A stretch of DNA of 41,697 bases from Cyanobacteria bacterium RU_5_0 (GCA_012033255.1 JAAUSF010000037.1:1-41697), one strand, 5' to 3'. Numbered from the stretch's first letter, positions 33,680 through 41,697 are shown. Made by a program: numbers and translations. Notes: generated by a model not told the origin, from the letters alone.

Positions 33680-33752
33680 CCGTGTGCAACCTGTTTACAT
33701 CTCTATGTGGGAGTCTCGCCCGTCCGTCCAGATCGGGGCACAGATCCACACC
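33680..33752 (-). repeat. R-family dispersed repeat, minus orientation
   Basis: Reading the minus strand gives GATCTGGACGGACGGGCGAG, ACTCCCACATAGAGATGTAA, ACAGGTTGCACACGGCG. These are the right-hand modules of the R family. Confidence 0.6.
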
Positions 33753-33867
33753 CATTGCCTGCCCATTCGACCGTGGATGTGATCAGCAATAGTCCCGAGT
33801 TTTTTACCTTTGATTTTCTATCATTGAGCAAGCTCAGTAACAGTTTGTATCAACGTAGGAGTAAATA

Positions 33868-34287
33868 ATGCGATTCAAGTTTGCCCTGCTACTCTGTGCG
33901 ATCGGTCTATTTTCGTTAGCTGGATGTACTCAACCTCCGGCATCATCTGATTCAGGTAGCACTGAACCCATCTCAGTCTCCGTTGCTCCTGCCAGTCCAT
34001 CGACATCAACTCAGGATGGCTATCCTCAATTGTTGAGTGTGGTTTCAAAGACTCAGGCAGCAGTTGAAGCCAATGATTTTGCTAAAGCTCAGCAGGAATT
34101 CGACCAGTTTGAAGAGGTCTGGAGTCAGGTCGAAGACGGCATTCAAGAGAAATCATCAGAAACTTATGACGCGATCGAGCAAGATATGGAGCAAGTCACC
34201 GCAGCTTTACGAGCCTCTCAATCTGACCAAGCGATCGCCGCACTTCAAAAGATGAACGACCACATCCAAAACATTCCCCAGAGTTGA
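33868..34287 (+). CDS. DUF4363-like lipoprotein
   Basis: 139 aa with TAGGAG ribosome binding site. Lipoprotein signal: MRFKFALLLCAIGLFSLAGC, lipobox LAGC with C20. A Ser/Thr/Pro linker (21-50) is followed by a helical domain: LLSVVSKTQAAVEANDFAKA, QQEFDQFEEVWSQVEDGIQE and YDAIEQDMEQVTAALRAS. The FDxFExxWxxVE pattern is that of DUF4363/imelysin-like helical domains, which are often found by iron or copper import genes. Followed after 91 bp by a PepSY-type membrane protein. Function inferred only from context. Confidence 0.83.
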   Translation: MRFKFALLLCAIGLFSLAGCTQPPASSDSGSTEPISVSVAPASPSTSTQDGYPQLLSVVSKTQAAVEANDFAKAQQEFDQFEEVWSQVEDGIQEKSSETYDAIEQDMEQVTAALRASQSDQAIAALQKMNDHIQNIPQS

Positions 34288-34378
34288 TTTGCTGACTGTC
34301 GCTAAAGTCTGGTCAGGGTGTTGCCAGAATACCTCCTAACCAGATCTCTAAAAGACTCTGCTAGAAGGAAAAGTTGGT

Positions 34379-34663
34379 ATGAAACGCGCATTTCGCAAAT
34401 ATCATCGGGCGATCGCACTGATTATTTCAATTCCAATCCTACTCACTATTCTCACAGGAATTGCTACAACATTTGTGCGCGAATGGGGTCTCAACATTGG
34501 ACTGTCTTCTAACTGGTTACTGAAAGTCCATACGGGTGAGGTCTTTCACTTAGAAGCTATCTACCCCGTTCTCAATGGCGCTGGTCTGCTTGGTTTATTG
34601 GTTACAGGACTGAGTATGTCAGGCATTTTTGATCGGAAGCCTCGAAAACTGATTAAGCATTAA
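34379..34663 (+). CDS. PepSY-associated membrane protein, 94 aa
   Basis: 94 aa with AGAAGGAAAAG ribosome binding site. Begins MKRAFRKYHRAIALIISIPI with the K-x-HR motif of PepSY-associated membrane helices, then LLTILTGIATTFVREW, a soluble piece with HTGEVFHLEAIYPVL, and a second span GAGLLGLLVTGLSMSGIF. The two conserved His residues (H9, H57) could bind haem or metal. Longer relatives are iron-siderophore reductases; this is the short form. Likely partner of the lipoprotein gene just upstream. Confidence 0.85.
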   Translation: MKRAFRKYHRAIALIISIPILLTILTGIATTFVREWGLNIGLSSNWLLKVHTGEVFHLEAIYPVLNGAGLLGLLVTGLSMSGIFDRKPRKLIKH

Positions 34664-34992
34664 CTGAGTCTTCTCATTGATTCAAACGTTCTAAAGTACA
34701 ACTGACTGACAAATCAACGGATCGAAACAATCTACTCATGCCGTTTGAATTTGAACTCTTAGTAAAACGATTTTTCATTAAACCGTCGGCACGATGAACT
34801 CTGTGATGTTCTCCGCATCCTCAATCGCCTCAAAACGCTAGCCTAGAAAGACTTGGTGATATACACGGTAGACTTTTGAAGCTTGTGGGGGTAGGCAAGA
34901 TGCCTACCCCGATCTGGACGGGCGAGACGCCCATTCCACAACAGATTTAAAGAAGTCGCACATGGCGTTTTTACCTTTTGCCTTTTGCCTGA
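34664..34992. other. Gap with R-family repeat between convergent genes
   Basis: 329 bp between the PepSY gene (+) and the cyclophilin gene (-). Its right half is the R-family copy at 34882-34970. No gene seen in the rest. Confidence 0.6.
34882..34970 (+). repeat. R-family dispersed repeat, complete copy
   Basis: Modules in order: CTTGTGGGGGTAGGCAAGAT, GCCTACCCC, GATCTGGACGGGCGAGACGC, CCATTCCACAACAGAT, AAGTCGCACATGGCG. GGTAGGCAAGATGCCTACC and GGGCGAGACGCCC are clean hairpins. Confidence 0.8.
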
Positions 34993-35787
34993 TTAGGCAG
35001 CCGGTTTAAGGTTTTCCAAACCAGTTGTAATTTTGGCAGAGGTGATGCGATCGCCCTGTTGAATCTGGTCAACGATCTCCATACCGTTCTGCACATAGCC
35101 GAACACTGCATAGTTGCCGTCTAGAAAATCTCGATCAGCCAAAGTAAAGTAGAACTGAGACGAGGCTGAATCTGGGACGTTGGAACGTGCCATCGCGATG
35201 GCTCCACGGGTATGACGCAGCTTCGGTGCAGCCGAAACTCCCGCAGATTGAAGCGTTTGGCTGTAGACAGGTTGGTCTGCGCCTTCCGGTTTAATTTCCA
35301 ATGGAATGTAACGCGGTTGCCCCGTCGTCGGATCAGTATAGCTGCCTGTTCCTAACAGATTTGCCGGAAAGTTAGGGTCTTTGCTCTGTGGATCGCCTCC
35401 CTGCACGACAAAGGGTTGCGGCTCCCGGATCACCCGATGGAATGATAGCCCGTCATAAACGCCTTTGCTGACTAAATCGGCGAAGTTTCCGGCTGTAACT
35501 GGAGCGTCCAACCCATTGATGACGATCGTGATGGGGGAATCATTAACGACCATTTCCACGATCGCCTCTCCTTCTAACCGAGGCAAATTGCTGAACTCTG
35601 ACTCTGCTTCTGGTGATGGTACAGCAGAGGGTGAAGTCGCCTGAGCTTGAGTAGAGGAGGTTTCAGCTACCGAAGAACTTGCAGAAGAACTCACGGTAGG
35701 ACTCTCTATACTATTTGAGGTGGCACATCCCATCACAAACAGAATTCCAACGAGTACGAGGGATAACAGCGAATGACGAATTTTCAT
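34993..35787 (-). CDS. Cyclophilin-type peptidyl-prolyl isomerase, lipoprotein
   Basis: 264 aa from the ATG at 35787 (AAGGA eight bases upstream); longer starts at 35793 and 35850 are open. Lipoprotein signal [22 protein letters not shown], lipobox VMGC. A Ser/Thr/Gln/Ala-rich linker (about 24-70) leads to the cyclophilin domain: [68 protein letters not shown]. The catalytic Arg (FHRV) and Gln (QFYFT) are present. Extracytoplasmic folding helper, probably periplasmic. Confidence 0.93.
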   Translation of the reverse strand: MKIRHSLLSLVLVGILFVMGCATSNSIESPTVSSSASSSVAETSSTQAQATSPSAVPSPEAESEFSNLPRLEGEAIVEMVVNDSPITIVINGLDAPVTAGNFADLVSKGVYDGLSFHRVIREPQPFVVQGGDPQSKDPNFPANLLGTGSYTDPTTGQPRYIPLEIKPEGADQPVYSQTLQSAGVSAAPKLRHTRGAIAMARSNVPDSASSQFYFTLADRDFLDGNYAVFGYVQNGMEIVDQIQQGDRITSAKITTGLENLKPAA

Positions 35788-36175
35788 CTCCATTTTCCTT
35801 GAGAATATCTGTGTCAATAACAGCTTCCTCAGAATACAGGGAGCCGTCATCAGTCGCCTGCGAAATCAATGCGAACTTAGCCCTCACAGCCCTGCTGAGG
35901 CAACGTAAAGTTTACAATTAGTAATATTTGGCTAGATGGTTAAAAGCCAATAGTGCAGATGCAACAAGTAGGTTATGAAATCCTGACATGCAATACCTAC
36001 TCTTGCCGACTAGAATAACCTGACTAAAATCTGCTCTGCCGGAGAGTTTGACGATTTTGCTCTGCCGATCGTTCGATCGCCACAATCTCGACAGGAATCC
36101 CCCTTCGGCTCTAGACTGGAGTATCCCTACGTTTATGCATCAGCAGATACAAATCTGAAGAAATTTAAAGAATCT
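35788..36175. other. Divergent region, cyclophilin and ilvB
   Basis: 388 bp without genes. It has no tandem array. AT-rich stretch at 35910-35935 (TTTACAATTAGTAATATT) may hold promoter elements. No leader peptide with Ile/Val/Leu codons and no T-box-like structure was recognised. Confidence 0.5.
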
Positions 36176-38062
36176 ATGCGTAAAGCTCTCTCTGTGCCTG
36201 CCCAAGGTGTGACTCTCACCCAAAATGCCTTGCCTGCCAAAAATGTCGTACCTGTTCAGGTGACTGGTGCCTTCGCCCTGATGGACAGTCTTAGACGGCA
36301 TGGAGTCAAACACATTTTTGGCTACCCTGGTGGAGCCATTCTGCCGATTTATGACGAACTGTATCGATCGGAAGCCGCAGGGTATGTCAAGCATATCCTC
36401 GTTCGACATGAGCAGGGAGCGGCTCACGCCGCAGATGGTTATGCGCGGGCGACAGGGAAAGTAGGAGTTTGCTTTGGAACATCGGGGCCGGGTGCAACGA
36501 ATCTAGTCACAGGGATCGCGACGGCTCAGATGGACTCGATCCCGATGGTAGTTGTCACAGGGCAGGTGAATCGGGTGGCAATTGGTACAGATGCTTTTCA
36601 GGAAACGGACATTTATGGAATTACGCTGCCGATCGTGAAACATTCTTATGTGGTGCGCGATCCGGCAGATATGGCGCGAATTGTGGCGGAAGCATTCCAC
36701 ATTGCTAGCACGGGTCGTCCGGGTCCGGTGTTGATTGATGTCCCTAAAGACGTGGGTTTGGCACAGTTTGACTATGTGCCGGTTGAGCCTGGTTCGGTCA
36801 AGTTGCCAGGATATCGTCCCACGGTGAAAGGCAATCCTCGGCAAGTGATTCAGGCACTCAAATTGATCCGTCAGGCAAAGCAACCCTTGCTCTATATCGG
36901 GGGGGGAGCGATCGCCTCTGGTGCCCATGCTGAAATCAAAGAATTGGCAGAACGCTACAACCTTCCTGTCACTACGACCCTAATGGGGATTGGCGCGTTC
37001 GACGAACATCATCCCCTGTCGTTAGGGATGCTAGGAATGCATGGAACGGCTTATGCCAACTTCGCAGTGACAGAGTGTGACCTGTTGATTGCAGTCGGTG
37101 CTCGTTTCGACGATCGCGTGACGGGAAAACTCGATGAATTTGCTTCTCGTGCGAAGGTGATTCACATTGACATTGATCCGGCTGAAGTGGGCAAAAACCG
37201 GACTCCAGAAGTGCCGATCGTTGGCGATGTGCGTCATGTCCTGAAAGACTTGCTGCATCGAGACGGTGAACCTAAATCGATCGATCCCACCCAAACCCAT
37301 GAGTGGCTTCAACGGATCGATCGCTGGAAGCAAGACTACCCGCTCGTCGTTCCGACTTATCCAGATTGTCTTTCTCCGCAAGAGGTGATTGTAGAAATCA
37401 GTCGTCAGGCTCCCCATGCCTACTACACAACGGATGTCGGTCAGCATCAAATGTGGGCAGCCCAGTTTCTCAAGAACGGACCTCGTCGCTGGATTTCTAG
37501 TGCGGGTCTGGGCACGATGGGCTATGGAATGCCTGCGGCGATGGGGGCGAAAGTGGCAGTACCCGATGAACCAGTCATTTGTATTAGTGGGGATGCCAGT
37601 TTCCAGATGAACTGTCAAGAGTTGGGCACCTTGGCTCAATATGGCATCAACGTTAAGACTGTGATCATCAACAACGGTTGGCAAGGGATGGTGCGCCAGT
37701 GGCAGCAAGCTTTTTATGGCGAACGTTACTCTTGTTCTGAGATGCAGCCTTCTATGCCTGATTTTGTGCTTTTAGCTCAGGCGTTTGGTGTCAAGGGAAT
37801 GGTGGTTCGTAGTCGAGATGAACTGAAGGATGCGATCGCTGAAATGCTGGCTCACGACGGTCCTGTGTTACTTGATGCTCAAGTCAAGCGAGATGAAAAC
37901 TGCTACCCAATGGTCGCTCCTGGTAAGAATAATGCTCAAATGGTCGGATTGCCCAAACCGCTCGAAGTAGAGCGATCGGCTGATCCTGTCGCTTGCACGA
38001 CCTGTGGCGCAGAAAATGCACCCAACAATAGGTTCTGCCCAGAATGCGGTACAAAGTTGTAA
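36176..38062 (+). CDS. ilvB: Acetolactate synthase large subunit with zinc ribbon
   Basis: 628 aa. ThDP enzyme for the first step of valine/leucine and isoleucine synthesis. Seen: [20 protein letters not shown] (36-55), catalytic E79 in [42 protein letters not shown]-binding [13 protein letters not shown], and the ThDP motif [14 protein letters not shown] ending NNGWQG. After the normal end near residue 590, the chain carries [20 protein letters not shown], a C4 zinc ribbon (C607, C610, C621, C624). The extra N-terminal 25 residues are poorly conserved. No small subunit (ilvH) follows; the next gene is separated by a terminator. Confidence 0.96.
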   Translation: MRKALSVPAQGVTLTQNALPAKNVVPVQVTGAFALMDSLRRHGVKHIFGYPGGAILPIYDELYRSEAAGYVKHILVRHEQGAAHAADGYARATGKVGVCFGTSGPGATNLVTGIATAQMDSIPMVVVTGQVNRVAIGTDAFQETDIYGITLPIVKHSYVVRDPADMARIVAEAFHIASTGRPGPVLIDVPKDVGLAQFDYVPVEPGSVKLPGYRPTVKGNPRQVIQALKLIRQAKQPLLYIGGGAIASGAHAEIKELAERYNLPVTTTLMGIGAFDEHHPLSLGMLGMHGTAYANFAVTECDLLIAVGARFDDRVTGKLDEFASRAKVIHIDIDPAEVGKNRTPEVPIVGDVRHVLKDLLHRDGEPKSIDPTQTHEWLQRIDRWKQDYPLVVPTYPDCLSPQEVIVEISRQAPHAYYTTDVGQHQMWAAQFLKNGPRRWISSAGLGTMGYGMPAAMGAKVAVPDEPVICISGDASFQMNCQELGTLAQYGINVKTVIINNGWQGMVRQWQQAFYGERYSCSEMQPSMPDFVLLAQAFGVKGMVVRSRDELKDAIAEMLAHDGPVLLDAQVKRDENCYPMVAPGKNNAQMVGLPKPLEVERSADPVACTTCGAENAPNNRFCPECGTKL

Positions 38063-38170
38063 CGTGATTCGCTTAAGACCCAATGAATTAGGGGAATGGG
38101 GCGATCGCTCTGCTCCCAAAATTTAGAGAGTAGTTTCAGCCACATCAAACGCCTATTCTAATGCTCTTTG

Positions 38171-38201
38171 TATGCCTCCACATGATGGAGGCATATTTTT
38201 T
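38171..38201 (+). terminator. Intrinsic terminator of ilvB
   Basis: Nine-bp perfect stem TATGCCTCC/GGAGGCATA, 7-nt loop ACATGAT, followed by TTTTTT. Clear rho-independent form, 109 bp after the ilvB stop. Confidence 0.9.
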
Positions 38202-38324
38202 GTAGTATTTGTAGCAGTTTTATTGTATAAATTTTATGTATATTTTGTGTATAAATTCAGTAAAAATTGAATTTGTATCGCAATTCCTCTCGGTTAATGA
38301 GTTTCTCTAATTCTGGAGGTGGGC

Positions 38325-38600
38325 ATGTCAGAGCCTCAATCGCATACACAAACTTCCAGTCGTCTCCGGCGGCTTTTGGCTCCGGGTGCAACTGAGTATC
38401 CGTTCCAATGGCGGGCGATCGTCACAGATACGATCCACCCGCAGAGAACGGGACGAGTGAAGTTTCAGGGTACTTGGTGGAATGCTCTTTGCAAACGGGA
38501 TGTTGTTCTCCCAGCCAACACACTTGTAGATGTTGTTGACCTGGATGGCTCAACCTTAATCGTGCAGCCGATCGCAGAATCCGATATCGATTCCAACTAG
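38325..38600 (+). CDS. Stand-alone NfeD C-terminal (OB-fold) domain protein
   Basis: 91 aa from the ATG at 38325 with GGAGG six bases upstream. After a variable N-terminus (MSEPQSHTQTSSRLRRLL), it has the NfeD OB-fold: QWRAIVTDTIHPQRTGRVKF, QGTWWNALCKRDVVLPANT, LVDVVDLDGSTLIVQPI. NfeD domains normally form the tail of larger membrane serine-protease or stomatin partners; here only the OB domain is present and no SPFH gene is nearby. AT-rich promoter-like DNA (TGTATAAATTTTATGTATAT) precedes it. Confidence 0.85.
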   Translation: MSEPQSHTQTSSRLRRLLAPGATEYPFQWRAIVTDTIHPQRTGRVKFQGTWWNALCKRDVVLPANTLVDVVDLDGSTLIVQPIAESDIDSN

Positions 38601-38642
38601 ACCCATCCTGTCTACACCGCAATCATCGCTGGAGAATTTTTT

Positions 38643-38984
38643 ATGGCAAATCAAGCTCCGTTGATGGAGTTATCCGATCGCGATCGGATCAGCCTCACGA
38701 ACCAACTCGTTTATGCCAGATCTCTTTGGGTATTTTCCGCTTCGACTATCCGCAAACAGGCTGACTATTCCCAACGAACGAACCATGCCACTCGTTCTGC
38801 TGGCTTTAAGAATCAGGGTTTTAGGAATCGCGCTTCCAGTCACCGTGCCACTCGTAAAGAACTGCGGCTTCAGATGCAACGGCGATTGTCAGACCCTTTG
38901 CAAATTATCTATCGCACCATTCTAGAGCGATCGTGTATCCCTACTGCTGAATCAGAGGAGCCAGATCCCGATAACCCTGGCTAA
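38643..38984 (+). CDS. Basic hypothetical protein, 113 aa
   Basis: 113 aa, GGAG nine bases upstream, 42 bp after the NfeD-domain gene and before a clear terminator, so the two form one unit. Not recognised. N-terminal LMELSDRDRISLTNQLVYAR looks helical; the middle is rich in Arg, Asn, Ser and His; then TRKELRLQMQRRLSDPLQII, and an acidic tail ESEEPDPDNPG. Overall basic, perhaps binding nucleic acid, which is a guess. Confidence 0.68.
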   Translation: MANQAPLMELSDRDRISLTNQLVYARSLWVFSASTIRKQADYSQRTNHATRSAGFKNQGFRNRASSHRATRKELRLQMQRRLSDPLQIIYRTILERSCIPTAESEEPDPDNPG

Positions 38985-38990
38985 CTATTC

Positions 38991-39045
38991 CTCAAAGTTG
39001 GTTTTGGTAAACACTGTTGCCCGATACCAACTTTGAGGTATTTTT
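38991..39045 (+). terminator. Terminator of the NfeD-like/basic gene pair
   Basis: Twelve-bp perfect stem CTCAAAGTTGGT/ACCAACTTTGAG (38991-39002 and 39026-39037), 23-nt loop, then GTATTTTT. Seven bases after the stop. Confidence 0.8.
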
Positions 39046-39089
39046 ACGTACTCTTTATTCTTTATTAATGTGAAATTACTTGAAATGTG

Positions 39090-39095
39090 TATAAT
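39090..39095 (+). promoter_or_regulatory. TATAAT, candidate -10 for the RHH gene
   Basis: Exact TATAAT 73 bp before the start codon of the RHH gene in AT-rich DNA after a terminator. No convincing -35. Confidence 0.35.
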
Positions 39096-39168
39096 GATAC
39101 GAGTGTAAAATGTATAAATTTGCCACAATTTAAGTGATGCCGTTTCGATCGCACATGGAGATACAAAG

Positions 39169-39477
39169 ATGCCCAGGAATAAGTCAGCAAACCTTGAACT
39201 TCAAACCGAAAGTTCTAAAAATAAACCCGATCCTAAATTGGAAGAACCTGACATTCAAGCCGACAATCCTAGAGTCAAGAAACGGTTGAATCTTGACCTT
39301 ACTCCTGAAGCCTACGAGTTGCTTCAGAAATTAGCGGATGAATCTGGTAAGAACATGGCAGAGATTCTACGAACTGGATTAGCATTGTATGGGATTGCCC
39401 AAGAAGAAAAGAAAAAAGGGCGCAGCATTGGTGTTGTGGAAGGGGATCAGGTGAAAAAGGAAATTGTTATTCCTTAG
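39169..39477 (+). CDS. Ribbon-helix-helix domain protein, 102 aa
   Basis: 102 aa, GGAG nine bases upstream. N-terminal 35 residues are polar and disordered; then the RHH: VKKRLNLDLTPEAYELLQKL (strand and first helix), ADESGKNMAEILRTGLALYG (second helix) and EEKKKGRSIGVVEGDQVKKE, a tail seen in many cyanobacterial RHH proteins. Could be an antitoxin or a transcription regulator. No toxin-like gene is adjacent: the next gene is a pentapeptide-repeat protein on the other strand. Its stop codon coincides with the start of a repeat (AGAGGATGTTTGAAAAG). Confidence 0.85.
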   Translation: MPRNKSANLELQTESSKNKPDPKLEEPDIQADNPRVKKRLNLDLTPEAYELLQKLADESGKNMAEILRTGLALYGIAQEEKKKGRSIGVVEGDQVKKEIVIP

Positions 39478-39583
39478 AGGATGTTTGAAAAGTGCTGAGG
39501 ACTGAGGATTGAAACTGAGAAATGGCTTGAACTCAACACTCAGCACTCTCTCAACCCAAATTTTGGCTTTTCAAATATAGCAG
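39476..39583. mobile_element. MITE-like repeat, AGAGGATGTTTGAAAAG end
   Basis: Left end AGAGGATGTTTGAAAAG (39476-39492) overlaps the RHH stop codon; the right end reads CTTTTCAAATAT (39570-39582), inverted to the left. Inside are GTGCTGAG/CTCAGCAC arms, related to the heptamers of the 105-bp repeat. Shares its ends with the element at 32434. Confidence 0.5.
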
Positions 39584-39608
39584 CCCTAAATCATTTGTAA
39601 GAAGGGGT

Positions 39609-39665
39609 GGAGGGGGCAGTGCCCCCTCCTTGGGACGAAGTCCCCAAACCCCTTTGGGTTTTCTC
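39609..39665. repeat. Cluster of three small palindromes
   Basis: Perfect 21-bp palindrome at 39609-39629 (GGAGGGGGCA arms around one G), then GGGACGAAGTCCC, then AAACCCCTTTGGGTTTT. The last may end plus-strand transcription from the RHH gene. Confidence 0.7.
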
Positions 39666-39706
39666 ACAATTGATTTGGGATTGTATAGATTCTTAGTCCT
39701 ACTGGA

Positions 39707-41434
39707 TTAGCCGTAGCCCGGAGCCGAATAGCTATCGTGATCCATCAACAACCCTCTGGTCATGGCTTGAGTGATTCGGATATGGTTAATCAACCGATCA
39801 ATTTGTTCGCAGATTTGGATATGTTCGGCGCTGAAATCTTCAGCCGTCCAATCGCTAAGCTCGGCGCTTAAAATTTCTACTTTATATTCCTCAATATTGC
39901 TTTCAAACTGACTTGTTTGGTCTTGAAACAGTGTGATCAACCGTCCTAATTGTTCTCGTTCTGAACTGGGAATACTGTATCCATCTTCAGTCAAATCATC
40001 AAACGTTTGATTCAGGGTTTCGATCGCATCACTAAATTTAAGCAATAGTTCTCTTAAGTCCTCAAATCGTTCTCTAAAATCTGCCCGAAATTCCTCCATA
40101 ACATCGTCGATCGGCGGTAGTACATCACCAATAAACATTGCCCCTTTTTGAATTAAACTGTCAATTTGCGCTGGCTCAAGTCCGAGATTTCCACCAAACT
40201 GAGCATTTGTGACTCTCGGCGTGTTTAATTTGGTGCGTGTGAGATTCGCTCCCGTAAATCCAGTTGCACGCAAGTCGGCACTATCAAAGTCAGCATCAAT
40301 TAATTTCGTGCGCTGTAAATAGGCATGACACAGAATCGTTTCATGCAAACGTGCCGCTAACAAATTTGCCCCTCGTAAATCTGCGCGTACCAAAGTTGCA
40401 TGGCTCAAATCTGCACCTCCAAGATAAGCACGGCTTAAATCTGCTTCATATAATTCACAGCCTTGCAATTTAGCACTATTGAGATTTGCCCGCATTAATT
40501 CAGCTTGACGAAATGTGGCGTTTTGAAAGTTTGTTGCAGCAAGATTGGCACCAATCAAACTAATTGTGTCGAGTTCGGCTTCACAAAAGTCAGCACAGAT
40601 AAATTCAGATTTGCTTAAGCGCACCTTCTTCAAGCTTGCTTTGGTGAAGCTAGCGGATGACATATCACAACGGCTCAAATTTGTGTTGAGCAATTCTGCA
40701 TAATCCAATTTTGTGCCTTGTAATCCTGCCCCTTTGATCGTGGCATTATGAATAACGATGTGAGCCAAGTCAGCATAACTAATATCAGAGCCGCTTAACT
40801 TGGTTTCAACGAGTCGAGCAGCGTTCAGTTTTGCTCCTCGCAACCGAGTCCGCCGTAAGTTTGCCCGATCGAGAATCGCGCGGCTTAGGTTAGCACCACT
40901 GAGATCTGCGCCATAAAACTCAGCACCAGTGAGATTAATATCGCTGAGGTCTGCCCGTCTCAACGAGGCTCCTCTGCCGTGGGAATAGCAGAGATTGGCA
41001 CTTCTTAGGGAAGCACCGACCAGAACAGCGCCACTCAAGTTAGCATCGCTTAAGTTCACCTGTTGTAAACTGGCACGGGTCAGATTGGCTCGTTCTAGTC
41101 GAGCATTGCTCATTTCGGCTTTGTAGAGTATGGCTTCCCGAAGTTTTGTGCCCGTCAAATCGGCTTTGGTGAGATTAGCATGGCTGAGGTTTGAGTTCTT
41201 GAAATTGGCACGACAGGCGATCGCTCCACAGAGATTGGCATTTTCTAGCTTAGCTCTGCTCAGGTTTGCTCCCCGCAAGTTAACCCCGATGAGCGTCGCA
41301 TGGCTCAAGTTGGTATCGCGTAGGTTGGCACCACTCAAATTGGCATTCGTCAGATCAATGCTTTCTAAATCTAGCTCCGCAAGATGCCACCCTGAATAAT
41401 CTCCACCGGGATGTAATTCGGATCGATCGACCAT
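39707..41434 (-). CDS. Long pentapeptide-repeat protein
   Basis: 575 aa. About 80 consecutive A(D/N)LxX pentapeptides (roughly residues 16-420), forming a right-handed quadrilateral beta-helix: for example LTNANLSGANLRDTNLSHAT. The series has few breaks. After a short linker (AQIDSLIQKGAMFIGD), residues about 445-575 form a helical, charged C-terminal region (EEFRADFRERFEDLRELLLK; TLFQDQTSQFESNIEEYKVE) predicted as coiled coil. No signal peptide or membrane span, so cytoplasmic. Such proteins abound in cyanobacteria and mostly lack known roles; some mimic DNA. Transcribed from a promoter near 41450. Confidence 0.93.
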   Translation of the reverse strand: MVDRSELHPGGDYSGWHLAELDLESIDLTNANLSGANLRDTNLSHATLIGVNLRGANLSRAKLENANLCGAIACRANFKNSNLSHANLTKADLTGTKLREAILYKAEMSNARLERANLTRASLQQVNLSDANLSGAVLVGASLRSANLCYSHGRGASLRRADLSDINLTGAEFYGADLSGANLSRAILDRANLRRTRLRGAKLNAARLVETKLSGSDISYADLAHIVIHNATIKGAGLQGTKLDYAELLNTNLSRCDMSSASFTKASLKKVRLSKSEFICADFCEAELDTISLIGANLAATNFQNATFRQAELMRANLNSAKLQGCELYEADLSRAYLGGADLSHATLVRADLRGANLLAARLHETILCHAYLQRTKLIDADFDSADLRATGFTGANLTRTKLNTPRVTNAQFGGNLGLEPAQIDSLIQKGAMFIGDVLPPIDDVMEEFRADFRERFEDLRELLLKFSDAIETLNQTFDDLTEDGYSIPSSEREQLGRLITLFQDQTSQFESNIEEYKVEILSAELSDWTAEDFSAEHIQICEQIDRLINHIRITQAMTRGLLMDHDSYSAPGYG

Positions 41435-41630
41435 GCCCTTATTTCAGACGCCATCGCAAACGATTTATCTTATATTCTCATCTGTATAAAAACTGACTGC
41501 CAACCAAAATGTCATAATTTTTTAACAAATACCCAGAGAATAGGTGCAAATTAGACCTACCTGTCAATTTTTCGTTGATTTTGCGATCGGTCGGGGCAGA
41601 CCAACATGGCTGCCCTCTCAGCAAGGGCAA

Positions 41631-41697
41631 CCACGTCGGGATTGCCCCCTACACCACGCCATCCACGTCGGGATTGCCCCTACACCACGCCATCCAC
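41631..41697 (+). repeat. Tandem repeat, 31-32 bp unit, cut by the window edge
   Basis: Two copies: 41631-41662 and 41663-41693, then CCAC begins a third. Unit CCACGTCGGGATTGCCCC plus TACACCACGCCAT. The copies differ by one C. GGGCAA...TTGCCC at 41624-41646 can form a hairpin. Confidence 0.85.

Larger units (their letters stand above)
33481..33867. other. Divergent gap with 43-bp hairpin and R-family repeat
   Basis: 387 bp between the Gly-rich protein (-) and lipoprotein (+) genes. It holds a near-perfect hairpin (33601-33643) and an R-family copy (33680-33752). No gene seen. Confidence 0.6.

Noticed and set aside
39169..39477. Toxin-antitoxin module based on the RHH protein
   Set aside because: No adjacent same-strand small toxin gene; the next gene is convergent and of another class.
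41631..41697. CRISPR array
   Set aside because: The units are directly adjacent with no variable spacer between them.
1..41697. tRNA, rRNA, tmRNA, RNase P RNA or defence locus
   Set aside because: No such signature was found by eye on either strand; a covariance-model scan would be needed to exclude small RNAs.

Overview
The window looks like chromosome from a filamentous, phycobilisome-type cyanobacterium (Leptolyngbya/Oscillatoria-like; genus not resolvable by eye). Evidence: GUN4 (Mg-chelatase regulator), CrtR-type beta-carotene hydroxylase, a Ycf41-like SSB, DUF1995 and DUF4330 proteins, a cyanobacterial-length isocitrate dehydrogenase, the HIP1 octamer GCGATCGC scattered through genes, and many short tandem repeats (7-8-mers) plus dispersed palindromes between genes. 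No tRNA, rRNA, CRISPR, prophage or complete defence locus was seen.

Layout, left to right. 1-534: remnant of a transposase and a 105-bp repeat. 535-3132 (-): glycosyltransferase and polyprenyl sugar-phosphate transferase, for exopolysaccharide or glycan assembly. 3466-5890: thioredoxin-like [2Fe-2S] protein (+), convergent with GUN4, a RfaE2-type nucleotidyltransferase and a NarL-type response regulator (all -). 6261-7694 (+): icd. 8048-13843 (-): DUF58 and DUF309 genes, then the lipopolysaccharide export set lptA, lptB, lptF/G, ending in a Pro/Ser-rich single-span protein. 14125-17895 (+): small conserved protein, ABC1/UbiB kinase-like protein, PP2C phosphatase, YdcF-like DUF218 protein. 18114-22941: two unknown proteins, Ycf41-like SSB with a LexA-like box, B12-dependent ribonucleotide reductase (nrdJ), a 71-aa protein. 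23033-26184: TPR protein (-), crtR (+), NADPH-FMN reductase family (+). 26522-32334: FtsH (+), DUF4330 (-), M48 peptidase (+), calcineurin-like phosphatase (-), DUF1995 (-). 32428-32940: a nested pair of small mobile-element relics, one carrying a 50-aa ribbon-helix-helix gene. 32962-38062: glycine-rich membrane protein (-), DUF4363-like lipoprotein plus PepSY-type membrane protein (+), cyclophilin lipoprotein (-), acetolactate synthase with a C-terminal zinc ribbon (+). 38325-41434: stand-alone NfeD C-terminal domain gene with a basic 113-aa partner, a ribbon-helix-helix protein, and a long pentapeptide-repeat protein (-). The right edge enters a ~31-bp tandem repeat.

Most genes are core or conserved cyanobacterial housekeeping. 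The novelty lies between genes: nested elements at 32428-32940, inverted copies of a 105-bp repeat bracketing a 7-kb segment, seven copies of a structured repeat family, tandem repeats that overlap stop codons or supply a ribosome binding site, the ssb LexA-like box, and the zinc-ribbon tail on IlvB. No search could be run, so family names rest on recognised motifs.
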